A stretch of DNA of 64,000 bases, taken from positions 39,408 through 103,407 of the forward strand of contig NZ_JBHTHA010000015.1 of assembly GCF_042676385.1 (NCBI RefSeq). Reading direction: 5' to 3'. Below are positions 26,295-34,703 of this stretch, one piece after another (within the stretch, counting starts at the first letter, position 1; every line of letters starts with the position of its first letter). The position numbers were made by a program, and so were the translations under genes. The notes beneath the pieces are model-generated. The model ran no database searches, was not told where the DNA came from, and worked only from the letters and a program-made list of their open reading frames with translations. Origin of the DNA: Paenibacillus_E sp042676385. Its GTDB lineage: Bacteria > Bacillota > Bacilli > Paenibacillales > NBRC-103111.

Positions 26295-27149
26295 TTAATT
26301 ATTTGATGCGCCATCCTTGAAGCCTTTCGAATGCAACTCTTGTTCAAATGATCCAACAGTTTTTTTGGCTTCTGATACAGCACTCTTAGCATTAGGAGTA
26401 ACATTATCGAATTCAATATCAGATACCTCGATACGACTAGTTTCCTGTTGCTTTTGATCAAATGTAATTAATTTCAATAATACTCCTGTATTTGTGTCAA
26501 CCCACAATTTAAATGAGTTTCCAAATTTCTCTGAAAGGGTTGAATTTAGATAGCCTTGGATGACAGTTGTATCCCTATTTAATAGATTCTCAGTGCCAAC
26601 TATTTCATAATTTTTTTGATCGTCATTTAGCCAAAATGCGATTTGTTGCGGAAATGTAACTAATTGAGCATCCTGTGCTGTTGCCGGATCGCTTCTATAT
26701 TTGAATTCCCTTTGACCTTTGCTGTTTTTAGATTCACGAGTAGTTTCGATTTTTTCTCTGTTCAAAACTTTTTTCTCTTTAGTAAAAGTTCTGTTTATTT
26801 CATCAGTTTCTAAAAGATAATTACTGTCTGAAACAACTTCTTTCTTTTTTGAACCGTCAATATTTTTTAAGAGAATGTGACTATACGGGCTTTGTCCTTG
26901 TTCTACATCAAAATCAACAGTGACATTTCGATTTTTTGTTATATTTTTATAACTCCCTTTTACTCTTTGGTAATTATCAATTGCATTTAACATTTTATTT
27001 TTAATAGATATAGGTGAAGAGTTGCTTTGAACACTTGAGTTATCAATAGGTGTTGCTGCTTTTGTATTAGTTTCAAGTAGATAGCTCGAGATGAAAACAA
27101 TTGCAGCTAAACTAAGTATTGAAACACCAACAACTTTTATCTTTTTCAT
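26295..27149 (-). CDS. Secreted LolA/RseB-like protein
   Basis: 284 residues with an N-terminal signal/anchor helix (KVVGVSILSLAAIVFISSYLL) and a body resembling the MucB/RseB or LolA-type fold (repeated extended strands, TNTGVLLKLITFDQ and TRIEVSDIEFD near the C-terminus). It is probably exported and surface-held; the ligand is unknown. It follows the gene at 27692 by 21 bases, so the two form an operon. ATG 27149 is preferred over the upstream TTG. Confidence 0.7.
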   Translation of the reverse strand: MKKIKVVGVSILSLAAIVFISSYLLETNTKAATPIDNSSVQSNSSPISIKNKMLNAIDNYQRVKGSYKNITKNRNVTVDFDVEQGQSPYSHILLKNIDGSKKKEVVSDSNYLLETDEINRTFTKEKKVLNREKIETTRESKNSKGQREFKYRSDPATAQDAQLVTFPQQIAFWLNDDQKNYEIVGTENLLNRDTTVIQGYLNSTLSEKFGNSFKLWVDTNTGVLLKLITFDQKQQETSRIEVSDIEFDNVTPNAKSAVSEAKKTVGSFEQELHSKGFKDGASNN

Positions 27150-27170
27150 TATCAATTAGCCTCTATAATT

Positions 27171-27692
27171 TTAGGATTTCCAACTTTTGTTGTCGAGCCA
27201 CATATCGTCTGCACCCATACCACCATAATATGTAGATCTTTCAAGTACGATTAAAGTATTTGGTGCGGATGCCCAAAAAGTTGTAGGGAAGAAGCTCCAA
27301 CCATTTGGTGCATACTCTTGATCAAGAGTGTAAGAGGTTCCACCGTACCTATATTTGACTACATCAACAAATTTCTTGTTACTAAGATATGTTGAAGCTT
27401 GTAATTGAATTGTTGGGCTTATCACATCAATTGAAATTGTCCATCCCCACCAAGAAGATGATGTCGTGTCATTCTTTGTGTTAAGTGCAGCTGTCCATTG
27501 TGCTCCAGCACAGCATGAATTTCCTGGCACTGTTGTCCAGTTTGCATCCACACTTGGTTTTGCATAGCATTGAGAATCGTTTTGTCGTTCGCCACATGCG
27601 TAAATAGATTGGCCAGGACCAGATGCTGCAACAGAAGAAGAAATTGAAGCAAAAATTAACAAACACAAAGCAATAAATCCTAACTTTCTCAT
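27171..27692 (-). CDS. Small secreted protein, unknown
   Basis: 173 residues with a clear signal peptide (LGFIALCLLIFASISSSVAA|SG). The mature part has Cys pairs (YACGERQNDSQCY and NSCCAG), many Trp/Tyr and short strands, suggesting a disulfide-stabilised beta fold such as a bacteriocin-like or carbohydrate-binding domain; not assigned. AGGAGG precedes the ATG at 27692. First gene of a two-gene operon. Confidence 0.68.
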   Translation of the reverse strand: MRKLGFIALCLLIFASISSSVAASGPGQSIYACGERQNDSQCYAKPSVDANWTTVPGNSCCAGAQWTAALNTKNDTTSSSWWGWTISIDVISPTIQLQASTYLSNKKFVDVVKYRYGGTSYTLDQEYAPNGWSFFPTTFWASAPNTLIVLERSTYYGGMGADDMWLDNKSWKS

Positions 27693-27971
27693 TAACTTAA
27701 TACCTCCTAATTTTATTATACATGAAGCCAAAATAATACCCAAAATAGAAAAAAAGGAATTATAATGTTCATATATTGAAATATAGACAATATATGTAAA
27801 AATATTAATGGGCATAAATTACTATTTTTTTAATATATAGTATTCCTAAGGTAATAGAGTTGAATGAAAAAATACAAAAAAATACAAAAACTATGTAATA
27901 TTCAAGTATTGTAAATATCCAAGCTTTCTAGAATAAAATAAATTAATGTCTATTCTAAGTCCAAAAGCTGT

Positions 27972-28190
27972 CTATAAAGTGTCCAAGCTTACAGGGTACA
28001 GTTGTATCACAAAGAGCACCATTGCTCGGGTGATACCTACTGTACCCTTATCACATTTGTAGGAACTCGGCCATGCTGTGGGACTTAAAGCCTTAGACGT
28101 TCAGCGTCAGTGGTATGGTGTGAGGCGGGGTTAGATGCCCCAGCTCATTATGAGCAAAGCGAAGTGTATGTCTGTTCATTCCAGGCATCC
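27972..28190 (+). ncRNA. Candidate structured RNA or mobile-element end
   Basis: A long imperfect hairpin (GGGTACAGT-GTATCAC 27994-28010 with GTGATAC-ACTGTACCC 28030-28047, inner GAGC/GCTC) is followed by several more stems: GCCT...AGGC enclosing GACG/CGTC, GGGG/CCCC, and GCTCAT/ATGAGC. The ordered stems without a convincing ORF suggest a functional RNA. The start (TGTCTATAAAGTGTCC) also resembles an IS3-type end, so an element terminus is the main alternative. Strand is inferred from layout only. Confidence 0.35.
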
Positions 28191-28310
28191 AGTTCCTTTT
28201 GTTCATAGCGGCTACCATGAGCAGAGGAAAAATAAAATGGTCTGTTGTTTCCGACAATTCAACCAGACAAAAGGAGGGCTGCTTCGGAGACTCAAAGGGG
28301 AGGAAGCAGG

Positions 28311-28421
28311 ATGTTAAGGAAGATCAGGGATATATTCAGCCGGAAAACCAATGTTACCAATAGGGTACCAAGATCAATTCGACGTAAGAAATGGCGGGAA
28401 AGTTGGCAGCAATATAAATAA
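28311..28421 (+). CDS. Small basic peptide gene
   Basis: 36 residues, very basic (MLRKIRDIFSRK..., about one third Arg/Lys), with GGGGAGGAAGCAGG before the ATG. It is short, so coding status is uncertain, but it is followed by another small ORF and an integrase remnant, an arrangement seen in mobile elements. Confidence 0.4.
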   Translation: MLRKIRDIFSRKTNVTNRVPRSIRRKKWRESWQQYK

Positions 28422-28453
28422 TAGATAACCCCAAGTGAAATGGAGGGAGGTAA

Positions 28454-28579
28454 ATGAAGAAGTCTATAAAACTTCCCAAGCAACCGGCAATATGTAAAGG
28501 ATGCGTATGGGGCAGGTGGGAAGGATGTAAACAGTTTTGTTCTAAGATTATATCTGTTAGGTATGGTGATTCTTCATGA
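28454..28579 (+). CDS. Small Cys-rich protein gene next to integrase
   Basis: 41 residues with four Cys (ICKGCVWGRWEGCKQFC), a possible zinc-knuckle. GGAGGGAGG lies just before the ATG, and its TGA overlaps the ATG of the integrase remnant (ATGA), which supports real coding and translational coupling. Function unknown. Confidence 0.5.
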   Translation: MKKSIKLPKQPAICKGCVWGRWEGCKQFCSKIISVRYGDSS

Positions 28580-29486
28580 ACACAGTCGAACCTATCCGTG
28601 ACACTGATATCATCGCACAAATCAAATGGGATTTAAAAAGAAAATACATGCGTAATTATTGCATGTTCCTGCTTGGGATTAACTCGGCCTTGCGGATATC
28701 GGATATTTTGAAGCTGCAGGTCGGGAACATGAAGATTAGTTGTATATTCGAGTGACCAAAACAGGGCAAGAGATTACATTGCCCATTTCAGATTGGCTGC
28801 GGCGAGAGCTTGCGCTACTGCTTGAAGGGCGGGCCGAATACGAATATATTTTCTCCTCCAGGCAAGTCAAGAAGCAAGGCGGTCGTAAGAGCATCGATCG
28901 AAGCCAGGCGTACCGCATTTTGCGCAGCGCCGTGAAGAAGTATGGTTTGCGTCGTATTGGAACACATACCTTAAGCAAAACGTTCGCCTATCATTATTAC
29001 CGAGCACGTGATTTGGCTTCTTGCTTCGCATCTACAGACGTTGCGCAGGCATGGCAAAAGCTTGCGGCGAAGGAACTCGAGGGCGTAGAAATGATTGCCG
29101 AGGACGCCTTCAAAGACGTGCTGAAGCAGCGTATGAAGGAACTCCCGGACGCCACCATACGTCTTTGTGGGTTGGATCCGGAAGTATGGCGTGCGTCTCG
29201 CGAGAAAGTCCAGCACGATGAGGAACAAGTTCTTACTTCTGCTGCAGCTTATCAGAGCGAGGATGAGGTTATGGACGTCGATGTGGAGGTACTTGATCTG
29301 TTCGATATTTTCGGCACAAAAACAGCAGAGACAGTCATTACCGAAGTGGCTACGGCAAAGCAGAAGCAGGAGATCGAAACGATTCAGCTTCTTACATTTG
29401 CGGAGCTCGCGTCTGCTTCAGGAAAGAAAAAAGTCAAGCGGCCAGCAAAGATTATGGAAAATCAATTGCTGCTATCGTTTGGATAA
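28576..29486 (+). pseudogene. Tyrosine recombinase remnant, frameshifted and fused to an unrelated tail
   Basis: From ATG 28576 the protein has the recombinase catalytic-domain start (CMFLLGINSALRISDIL, catalytic Arg). The frame changes near 28735 and continues with RVTKTGQEITLPI...RIGTHTLSKTFAYHYY, where the HxxR box has Ser in place of the catalytic Arg. After YHYY the expected HxxTxxxYxH end is missing. Instead about 155 residues of a different acidic/alanine-rich protein follow to 29486 (KIMENQLLLSFG), which I do not recognise. It is inactive as a recombinase. Confidence 0.75.
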
Positions 29487-29500
29487 CCCTATGTACAAAG

Positions 29501-29530
29501 AAGAGGTTCGCACAATTGCGGCCTCTTTTT
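29501..29530 (+). terminator. Terminator
   Basis: AAGAGG-tt-CGC...GCG-g-CCTCTT followed by TTTC. Confidence 0.75.
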
Positions 29531-29630
29531 CTTATTCGCGCTTTAGTTGGTGAATGCCGGAGCGGGAGTAATCTCGAGGGCAGAAAGGCGAGAGAAGATA
29601 TAATAGTATTGCAGGGGGTACCCTTGAAAA

Positions 29631-29796
29631 GACCTCATAGAAATGCAAATCCGAATATGAACAGCGAACTTCGCTTGAGGAAAGTCCTTAGCAATATTGA
29701 AGCAGCGCAAGAGATTTAGTCCGTCCCTCGCAAACGGAGAGTCTAATCCAACCAACATCATAAGTAAACCTCTTGTATAGGCCAAGAGGTTTTTTG
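29631..29796 (+). repeat. Direct repeat flanking the sigma island, left copy
   Basis: Homologous to 37543-37732 in the same orientation, from GACCTCATAG through a decayed coding end (SELRLRKVLSNIEAAQEI) to a shared terminator (CCAAGAGGTTTTTT). The left copy lacks 25 bases present in the right copy. Both read as the last part of one lost gene interrupted by stops. Confidence 0.8.
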
Positions 29797-29869
29797 TTTC
29801 CAATATAAGCACGGGAGATATTCAGTTTCACCATACCGATTAATAGTGTTCGTTTATTGTATTTCTCGA

Positions 29870-29950
29870 CTTACGGAACTTTTTTCATTACAGTCGCGTC
29901 AAATATGTATATATTTTCTAACGGAGGATGGAAATGAGAAAGAGGGATGA
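29870..29950 (+). repeat. Duplicate of a lipoprotein promoter and start region
   Basis: About 73 bases match 32239-32309 (CTTACGGAACTTTT, GTCGCGTCAAATATG, GGAGGATG, ATGAGA), including an ECF-type promoter and ribosome site. The ORF behind it is cut after ten codons (MRKRDDHSLN), where the sequence joins a fragment like the 33870-33925 region. Confidence 0.75.
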
Positions 29951-29982
29951 TCATTCTTTAAACTAGATTGCTTTACATTAAA

Positions 29983-30013
29983 TAAAGTGAAATAAGATTG
30001 GATTTAAACAACC
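29983..30013 (-). promoter_or_regulatory. SigO-like promoter motif, orphan copy
   Basis: On the minus strand GGTTGTT-N16-TCACTTTA. The downstream GTAAAGCAAT matches the leader start at 33888, so this is a truncated copy of that promoter. No gene follows it. Confidence 0.6.
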
Positions 30014-30155
30014 TTTTCAAAATTTGTTTCAAACTAAAACTCAAAGCAGTAGCAAGATTTGTACAAATTGAAATAAGAATTTCAGTATAAAGATTCATCA
30101 AAAGGGTTATGGTAAACCACACCAACGGGTATTTTATAGGAAGGATTGAGAAAAA

Positions 30156-30974
30156 ATGAAAATCAGGCAATTGATCCTGTTTCGCATGCGTCCATTATGT
30201 TTGATAGTTACTCTGAGTCTATTCTTTTTGGTCTGTTCGGCATGCCAAAGTAGTACAAAGAGTTCTGTTAATGAGGTAATAAATACACCGACCAATCCCT
30301 CACCTTCAGAGTCGGTAGCATCAGTAAAACCAAATGCAGACAGTACGAATAATGTTCCTCTGAGCAAACAAATTGAATATAAAGCCGTGCAAGATAAAGT
30401 CCCGACAGCGAAAATTTCCTCTTCAGACGTCATCAAAACCCCAATTACTAAGAATGTTGGGGGTGTAACGTATTTCGTTTTTTCTAAGAAATCTGATAAG
30501 GAGAACTACTATTTAGGAGCTCAAGTAGGGAGTACCGTATGGGATTATGGAATCATTGGATATGGGCAAAAAGAAAATTTGGATCTTATTCAATTCAAGT
30601 CAATACATCTAGGCAATAACAAGGAAATGTTGAAAATCGCAGGGGCATGCGGTTCAGCGTGTCCGGTAGCGATTTATTTTAACATACTTGGACCACAACC
30701 CAATGCGATCATTCGCTTGGAGAAATTTACTGAGGAATCCGACATAGATAAAGATGGGGTTATCGAAATCATTGCGAACGTGGGGATGCCCCATAATACC
30801 GAAATCTATAAACTGAAAGACTCCCAAGTACTCTCCACAAATTTGAATGAATTGCTTGGAGCAGCCAATGTGGAGTACGATAACCAAAAAAATTCGTTCA
30901 TTGTTACTTTTCCCGGTAGTAATGAACAATACGAATACATGATTGATAATGATAAAATAAAAATAAAGAAGTAG
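30156..30974 (+). CDS. Putative lipoprotein
   Basis: 272 residues. Hydrophobic N-terminus followed by a Cys (FFLVCSACQSS) that fits a lipobox, then a Ser/Thr/Pro linker and a globular part from about residue 75. The segment with spaced Asp (SDIDKDGVIEI) resembles a calcium-binding EF-like loop or FG-GAP strand. It is not preceded by the SigO-like motif on its own strand. Function unknown. Confidence 0.72.
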   Translation: MKIRQLILFRMRPLCLIVTLSLFFLVCSACQSSTKSSVNEVINTPTNPSPSESVASVKPNADSTNNVPLSKQIEYKAVQDKVPTAKISSSDVIKTPITKNVGGVTYFVFSKKSDKENYYLGAQVGSTVWDYGIIGYGQKENLDLIQFKSIHLGNNKEMLKIAGACGSACPVAIYFNILGPQPNAIIRLEKFTEESDIDKDGVIEIIANVGMPHNTEIYKLKDSQVLSTNLNELLGAANVEYDNQKNSFIVTFPGSNEQYEYMIDNDKIKIKK

Positions 30975-30999
30975 CCCATAAAAAGGAGCTACTTCTTTA
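30965..30999. terminator. Bidirectional terminator
   Basis: AAAGAAGTAGC...GCTACTTCTTT between convergent genes. Confidence 0.85.
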
Positions 31000-31011
31000 T
31001 TGGAGTTATTT

Positions 31012-31875
31012 TTATGCCATTAACTCAATCTTAACAGTGCCGGTTCCAGACGGCTTTCCGATGTGGGCCCATGCTCGGTACGTCAATTCAATACCTCTTC
31101 CAGCCGGCGCTGTATCGGTAACCCTAACAACTACATACTGACCAGTGGAAAGGTTCGTTACTTTTACAAACTTGTTCAAATAGTTTGTGTTCCAGTTGTT
31201 GGTACTGGTAATAGCTGCAGTTAGCCCTTGTCCATGAAGAACCTCGCCATTGCCAGTGGTTGTATTTAGAATATTTTGCGCCGAATAGCCTATCTCAGAG
31301 CACGGAGATGTTGTTCCTGCAGAACCACCTTGACATGGTAGTGCATAGAAGTCACAAGTTGCACTCGATGAGATTGTACTTGCGACATAGGACTGCTCAT
31401 TAGATGGTTTTACGAGTTGCTGAGGCGTCGAGCGGCCAGCAGCATCCGGGAAGTTAAGATTAATAGCTGCACGAATGCTATTTGCGACTAGCAATGCCTG
31501 AACCCAAGGATTCGAGACCCCTTCAATCGTAAGGATTGCTGTTTGATTTTTGTCTCTAGAATCATTCCAATGCGTTGCCTCATATAATTTTTCTGGATAC
31601 GATCTCCATCCATCTGAACTGTTCGTGTCATACAGGTAAGTTACCTCTCCGACATTTTTACGTACCAGCGGGCAAGTGATAACGTAGTACCCATCACTTG
31701 TAATGGATGGTGTAATGAAATCTAGATCCCGATTGGTATCTGAGAAGATTGCATTTAATCTTGCCACGATGGCGGTGACTCGTGCTGGGTCAGAAGTCGC
31801 ATAGACACGGACATTATTTACTCTAACCCAGAAGGGTGCCACGCCTGTATTTTCTTCAGTTGCCGTATTAGCCAT
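31012..31875 (-). CDS. Double-psi beta-barrel (RlpA/expansin-like) protein without signal peptide
   Basis: 287 residues. The N-terminal 150 residues are unrecognised. The C-terminal 100 carry a double-psi beta-barrel pattern: CDFYALPC, NKFVKVTNLSTGQYVVVRVTDTAPAGRGIEL, AWAHIGKPSGTGTVKIE, as in RlpA and expansins, which act on peptidoglycan or wall glycans. The N-terminus (MANTATEENTGVAPF) is polar, so no Sec signal is present although the fold is normally extracellular. GGAGTG precedes the ATG. A leader RNA and a SigO-like motif lie upstream. Confidence 0.72.
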   Translation of the reverse strand: MANTATEENTGVAPFWVRVNNVRVYATSDPARVTAIVARLNAIFSDTNRDLDFITPSITSDGYYVITCPLVRKNVGEVTYLYDTNSSDGWRSYPEKLYEATHWNDSRDKNQTAILTIEGVSNPWVQALLVANSIRAAINLNFPDAAGRSTPQQLVKPSNEQSYVASTISSSATCDFYALPCQGGSAGTTSPCSEIGYSAQNILNTTTGNGEVLHGQGLTAAITSTNNWNTNYLNKFVKVTNLSTGQYVVVRVTDTAPAGRGIELTYRAWAHIGKPSGTGTVKIELMA

Positions 31876-31912
31876 TTAGATTCACTCCATTTTTATTTAG
31901 TATTAGATAATG

Positions 31913-31973
31913 GAGTACAAAAGGGATACAGTCAGATCGATTTATCCCTAACCGATCGTCCTGTGATGTACTC
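31913..31973 (-). ncRNA. Pseudoknotted leader RNA, copy 1
   Basis: In the transcript: outer stem GAGTAC/GTACTC, inner stem GATCG/CGATC, and the inner loop AGGGAT complementary to ATCCCT just before the outer 3' arm. The same layout with different stem sequences occurs at 35466-35524. Confidence 0.6.
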
Positions 31974-31981
31974 ACATTATT

Positions 31982-32012
31982 TAAAGTGAACCGAGTTCGG
32001 ATTTTAACAACC
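31982..32012 (-). promoter_or_regulatory. SigO-like promoter motif of the 31875 gene
   Basis: GGTTGTT-N16-TCACTTTA on the minus strand, about 105 bases before the start codon. Confidence 0.7.
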
Positions 32013-32242
32013 TTTTACAAAAAATAATTCCTTTCCCTTGCTTTTGGTGTAACTTTTCTTTTTATGACCTTATGATCCCCTCGTGAGCTCTCTTCTTTTT
32101 AGATACTCAAGAACATAAGATTCACTCGGTCCTTCAAAATTCACCCTGTTTTTTGGAAATACTATTGGATATGAACGTTTGAGCGACACTCAGTTGCACA
32201 AAGCGATTTAAAAGTGTTTGTTAGTTTTTTTATTAGACTTAC

Positions 32243-32268
32243 GGAACTTTTATCATTGATGTCGCGTC
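32243..32268 (+). promoter_or_regulatory. ECF-type promoter of the LRR lipoprotein gene
   Basis: GGAAC-N17-CGTC, conserved in the duplicated copy at 29875-29900 although the spacer bases differ. Confidence 0.5.
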
Positions 32269-32301
32269 AAATATGTATATATTTTCAAATGGAGGATGAA
32301 A

Positions 32302-33183
32302 ATGAGAATTAAGCGGATGATGATCATGGGAACAATATTTGCAATATTCCTTGTAGCTTGTAAGGCTGAAGAGATAAAATTCAATGAGCCAGCTTCTAGC
32401 TCTAATGCTTACTTACAACAAAATAGAACTGAAGAAGTCCCACAAGCACCCAAATTCGTCATAAAAGCAATTGCTAAACTCGTGGATAAAGAGCCTGATT
32501 CCATTGTGTATGCCGATTTATCTAAAATAAGAGCATTTACATTAAATGGTGTGACTATGATGACGGATGAAGACCGCCGAGGTGGTCCTGTCGATTTATC
32601 TATTATTTCTCATATGAACAACTTAAAAAACTTATCGCTTAGTCACATCAAAGTAAAAGATTATTCTTTTATATCTACATTAAATCTGCTGGAGAGCTTT
32701 GCTGTTACTGAGTTTATAATTAAAGAAATACCTGTTGAGCAAATGAATCAGTTGAAATCTGTTTCATTAACTAATGGAGACCTAACCAACATTGAGGCTA
32801 TAAAGGCATTATCATCACTGCAACATTTAGATATCTCCAATAATCCTATATCAGATATAAAGGAAATTTCCTCATTCTCGAAACTAACCTTTTTGGACAT
32901 TTCGGCCGATCCGATAAATGATATCGCGCCCGTATCATCACTTACAAACCTTAATAGGTTACAAGCAAGGGAAACTCAAATTAAGGATCTGTCATCATTG
33001 AAATCTCTATCAAAACTGCAATATTTAGACGTAAGGAAATCCCCAATAACTTCTGTCGCAGCATTGTCCAATTTAAAGGATCTGCAGTACCTTCTTATAG
33101 ATAAATCAAACGTCACTGATTTGGAGTCGCTTTCTTTGAATAAAAATCTCAAAATATCTGATTCGGCAATCCTTGCACAATGA
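32302..33183 (+). CDS. Leucine-rich-repeat lipoprotein
   Basis: 293 residues. Lipoprotein signal with perfect lipobox LVAC, a short linker, then about eight internalin-like 22-residue LRRs (LSSLQHLDISNNPISDIKEIS, LTFLDISADPINDIAPVS and so on; residues about 95-290). It is probably anchored outside the membrane and mediates protein binding. ATG 32302 is six bases from GGAGG; the ATG at 32296 abuts it. Its promoter is ECF-like rather than the SigO-like motif. Confidence 0.85.
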   Translation: MRIKRMMIMGTIFAIFLVACKAEEIKFNEPASSSNAYLQQNRTEEVPQAPKFVIKAIAKLVDKEPDSIVYADLSKIRAFTLNGVTMMTDEDRRGGPVDLSIISHMNNLKNLSLSHIKVKDYSFISTLNLLESFAVTEFIIKEIPVEQMNQLKSVSLTNGDLTNIEAIKALSSLQHLDISNNPISDIKEISSFSKLTFLDISADPINDIAPVSSLTNLNRLQARETQIKDLSSLKSLSKLQYLDVRKSPITSVAALSNLKDLQYLLIDKSNVTDLESLSLNKNLKISDSAILAQ

Positions 33184-33193
33184 AAACATAAAA

Positions 33194-33226
33194 AGAGAGG
33201 TATGCAAATAGATACCTCTCTCCTTT
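33194..33226. terminator. Bidirectional terminator
   Basis: AGAGAGGTAT...ATACCTCTCT between convergent genes, with A and T runs outside. Confidence 0.85.
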
Positions 33227-33230
33227 TAAC

Positions 33231-33779
33231 TTATTTATTATATGCAACGATTTTCACAGACGATGGATATCTGGAGAATACTTGGTCCAACGTGCTATTA
33301 GAATTGTTCCCCGGATCATTAACATAGAACATCGAGCTGGTCAGATACGCCGTTTCAGGAGCGCCTGTATCAGGATCTACCGGAATGGTTGCGTTCACGC
33401 CAGTAATGACCACAGCGTGAGTAGTAGACCCCGACACGCAATATACAACTGGCTTATTTTTATTGTAGATATAATCAAACAGTTTTGCCTTTAATTGATC
33501 GAAGGTGCCAGGAGCTTGTTCGCCGACGGTATGTCCATATTTACTTGCCGCGGAAGTCCAGTTTATCGGGCAATCAGCTGCATTTGGCTTAAGTGCTGCT
33601 AAAAGTGTACCAGGATCAACGGTGTCTCCAAAACTTTTGAAAACCATTGCTGTTGATGTGATATAACAACCCTCAGAACACATCGATCCACCACAACTAG
33701 TAGTGGAACCAGACCAGGATTGCCCGCATTGAAGATACTTTTGCGTGTTGAGATTATTAATAAACGTCCGATTTGCCAT
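33231..33779 (-). CDS. C39-like cysteine peptidase without signal peptide
   Basis: 183 residues. Papain-like C39_2 pattern: catalytic Cys in SEGCYITSTAMVFKSFG, His in STTHAVVITGV and Asp/Asn in YVNDPGNNS. A further CGG-SMC Cys pair precedes the active site. The N-terminus (ANRTFINNLNTQKYL) is polar with no Sec signal. The ATG at 33779 follows GGAGG. It is preceded by a leader RNA and the SigO-like motif. The target is unknown; a wall peptide or protein substrate outside the cell is plausible. Confidence 0.75.
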   Translation of the reverse strand: MANRTFINNLNTQKYLQCGQSWSGSTTSCGGSMCSEGCYITSTAMVFKSFGDTVDPGTLLAALKPNAADCPINWTSAASKYGHTVGEQAPGTFDQLKAKLFDYIYNKNKPVVYCVSGSTTHAVVITGVNATIPVDPDTGAPETAYLTSSMFYVNDPGNNSNSTLDQVFSRYPSSVKIVAYNK

Positions 33780-33825
33780 TGAGATTTCCTCCCTCAAAAT
33801 ATTGAATGGATAATTCGTCAAATTC

Positions 33826-33888
33826 GTAAAACAAACTGGATGCTGTCGGTCAGGACCATCCAAATCCCTCAGACAAGAATTGCTTTAC
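33826..33888 (-). ncRNA. Pseudoknotted leader RNA, copy 2
   Basis: Outer stem GTAAAGCAA/TTGTTTTAC (9 bp with one G-U), inner TGTC/GACA and GGTC/GACC pairings, and loop GGATG complementary to CATCC before the outer 3' arm. The most diverged of the three leaders. Confidence 0.5.
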
Positions 33889-33894
33889 ACTATA

Positions 33895-33925
33895 TATAGT
33901 GAAATGAGATGTCATTAAAACAACC
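33895..33925 (-). promoter_or_regulatory. SigO-like promoter motif of the C39 peptidase gene
   Basis: GGTTGTT-N16-TCACTATA on the minus strand. Confidence 0.7.
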
Positions 33926-34094
33926 CTATGGAATATGTTGATGTGTTGAAATTTCTAATCTCACCCATTTGATTGAGACGGAGAGCAAGAGGGGAAGAAT
34001 GGGACATTTACCACATTTTTTAAGAGTAAAGGAACAAATACCTTGCTCGTAACGTCTAAATATTAAATAATAATTATGAAGTTGGAGGTATGTC

Positions 34095-34643
34095 GTGTCT
34101 AAGATATTTATGTTTTTTATCATTTCAATCGCCTTGTTAACTGGTTGCCAATCCTCTACGACCTCTGAACCGAAGCAAATATCCGGCTCTTCTGTTTCAC
34201 CAGCAGTAACCCCAGAACCAACTCATACTACCATTCTCATTTACAGTGTTGCAAATTTAAGCGGGCCTCTTACCAGTATTCCTTACTATTCAAAAGGTGA
34301 AGTTGTAAATTTGCCGGAAGAGACGTTCAAACAATTTAAAGAAGGTCACCAACCTACGTTAGGGGATTCATTTACTGCTGCAGTAATTAAGACAACTAAC
34401 TTAACAACCCAGGACATTGAAAACGAGGCAAACCCAAATAATGCGAAAAATACAAACACTCTGACATTAAAGCAGGGCGTCGTTATTAAACGAACGGATA
34501 AAAACATGTTTATAGATGGAGATGAACGTAAGGCTAGCTATGAAATCACTGTACCTTCCATCGGGAAATATAACATTACGGTTGAAAAACCATCAAATAC
34601 TGATATATTCTTTATTACTAAAATCACCTTGACAATACATTAA
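34095..34643 (+). CDS. Putative lipoprotein
   Basis: 182 residues, GTG start five bases after GGAGGT. Signal peptide with lipobox LLTGC, Ser/Thr/Pro linker, then a beta-rich domain ending in a strand (FFITKITLTIH). No family is recognised. It is interleaved with, but opposite to, the SigO-like regulon genes. Confidence 0.72.
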   Translation: MSKIFMFFIISIALLTGCQSSTTSEPKQISGSSVSPAVTPEPTHTTILIYSVANLSGPLTSIPYYSKGEVVNLPEETFKQFKEGHQPTLGDSFTAAVIKTTNLTTQDIENEANPNNAKNTNTLTLKQGVVIKRTDKNMFIDGDERKASYEITVPSIGKYNITVEKPSNTDIFFITKITLTIH

Positions 34644-34657
34644 TTCAAATGAAAGAG

Positions 34658-34698
34658 AAAAGAGCAGCTGCCGATTGAACGGCGTCTGCTCTTTTTTG
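34658..34698. terminator. Bidirectional terminator
   Basis: AAAAGAGCAG-ct-GCCG...CGGC-gt-CTGCTCTTTT. Confidence 0.88.
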
Positions 34699-34703
34699 TA
34701 TTT

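Noticed and set aside
28217..28363. 48-codon ORF starting at 28217
   Set aside because: No ribosome site, and it overlaps a small ORF with a good one; kept only as a possibility.
25649..29486. A prophage spanning the HAD/ArpU-like fusion to the integrase
   Set aside because: No structural, packaging or lysis genes are present; only scattered remnants.
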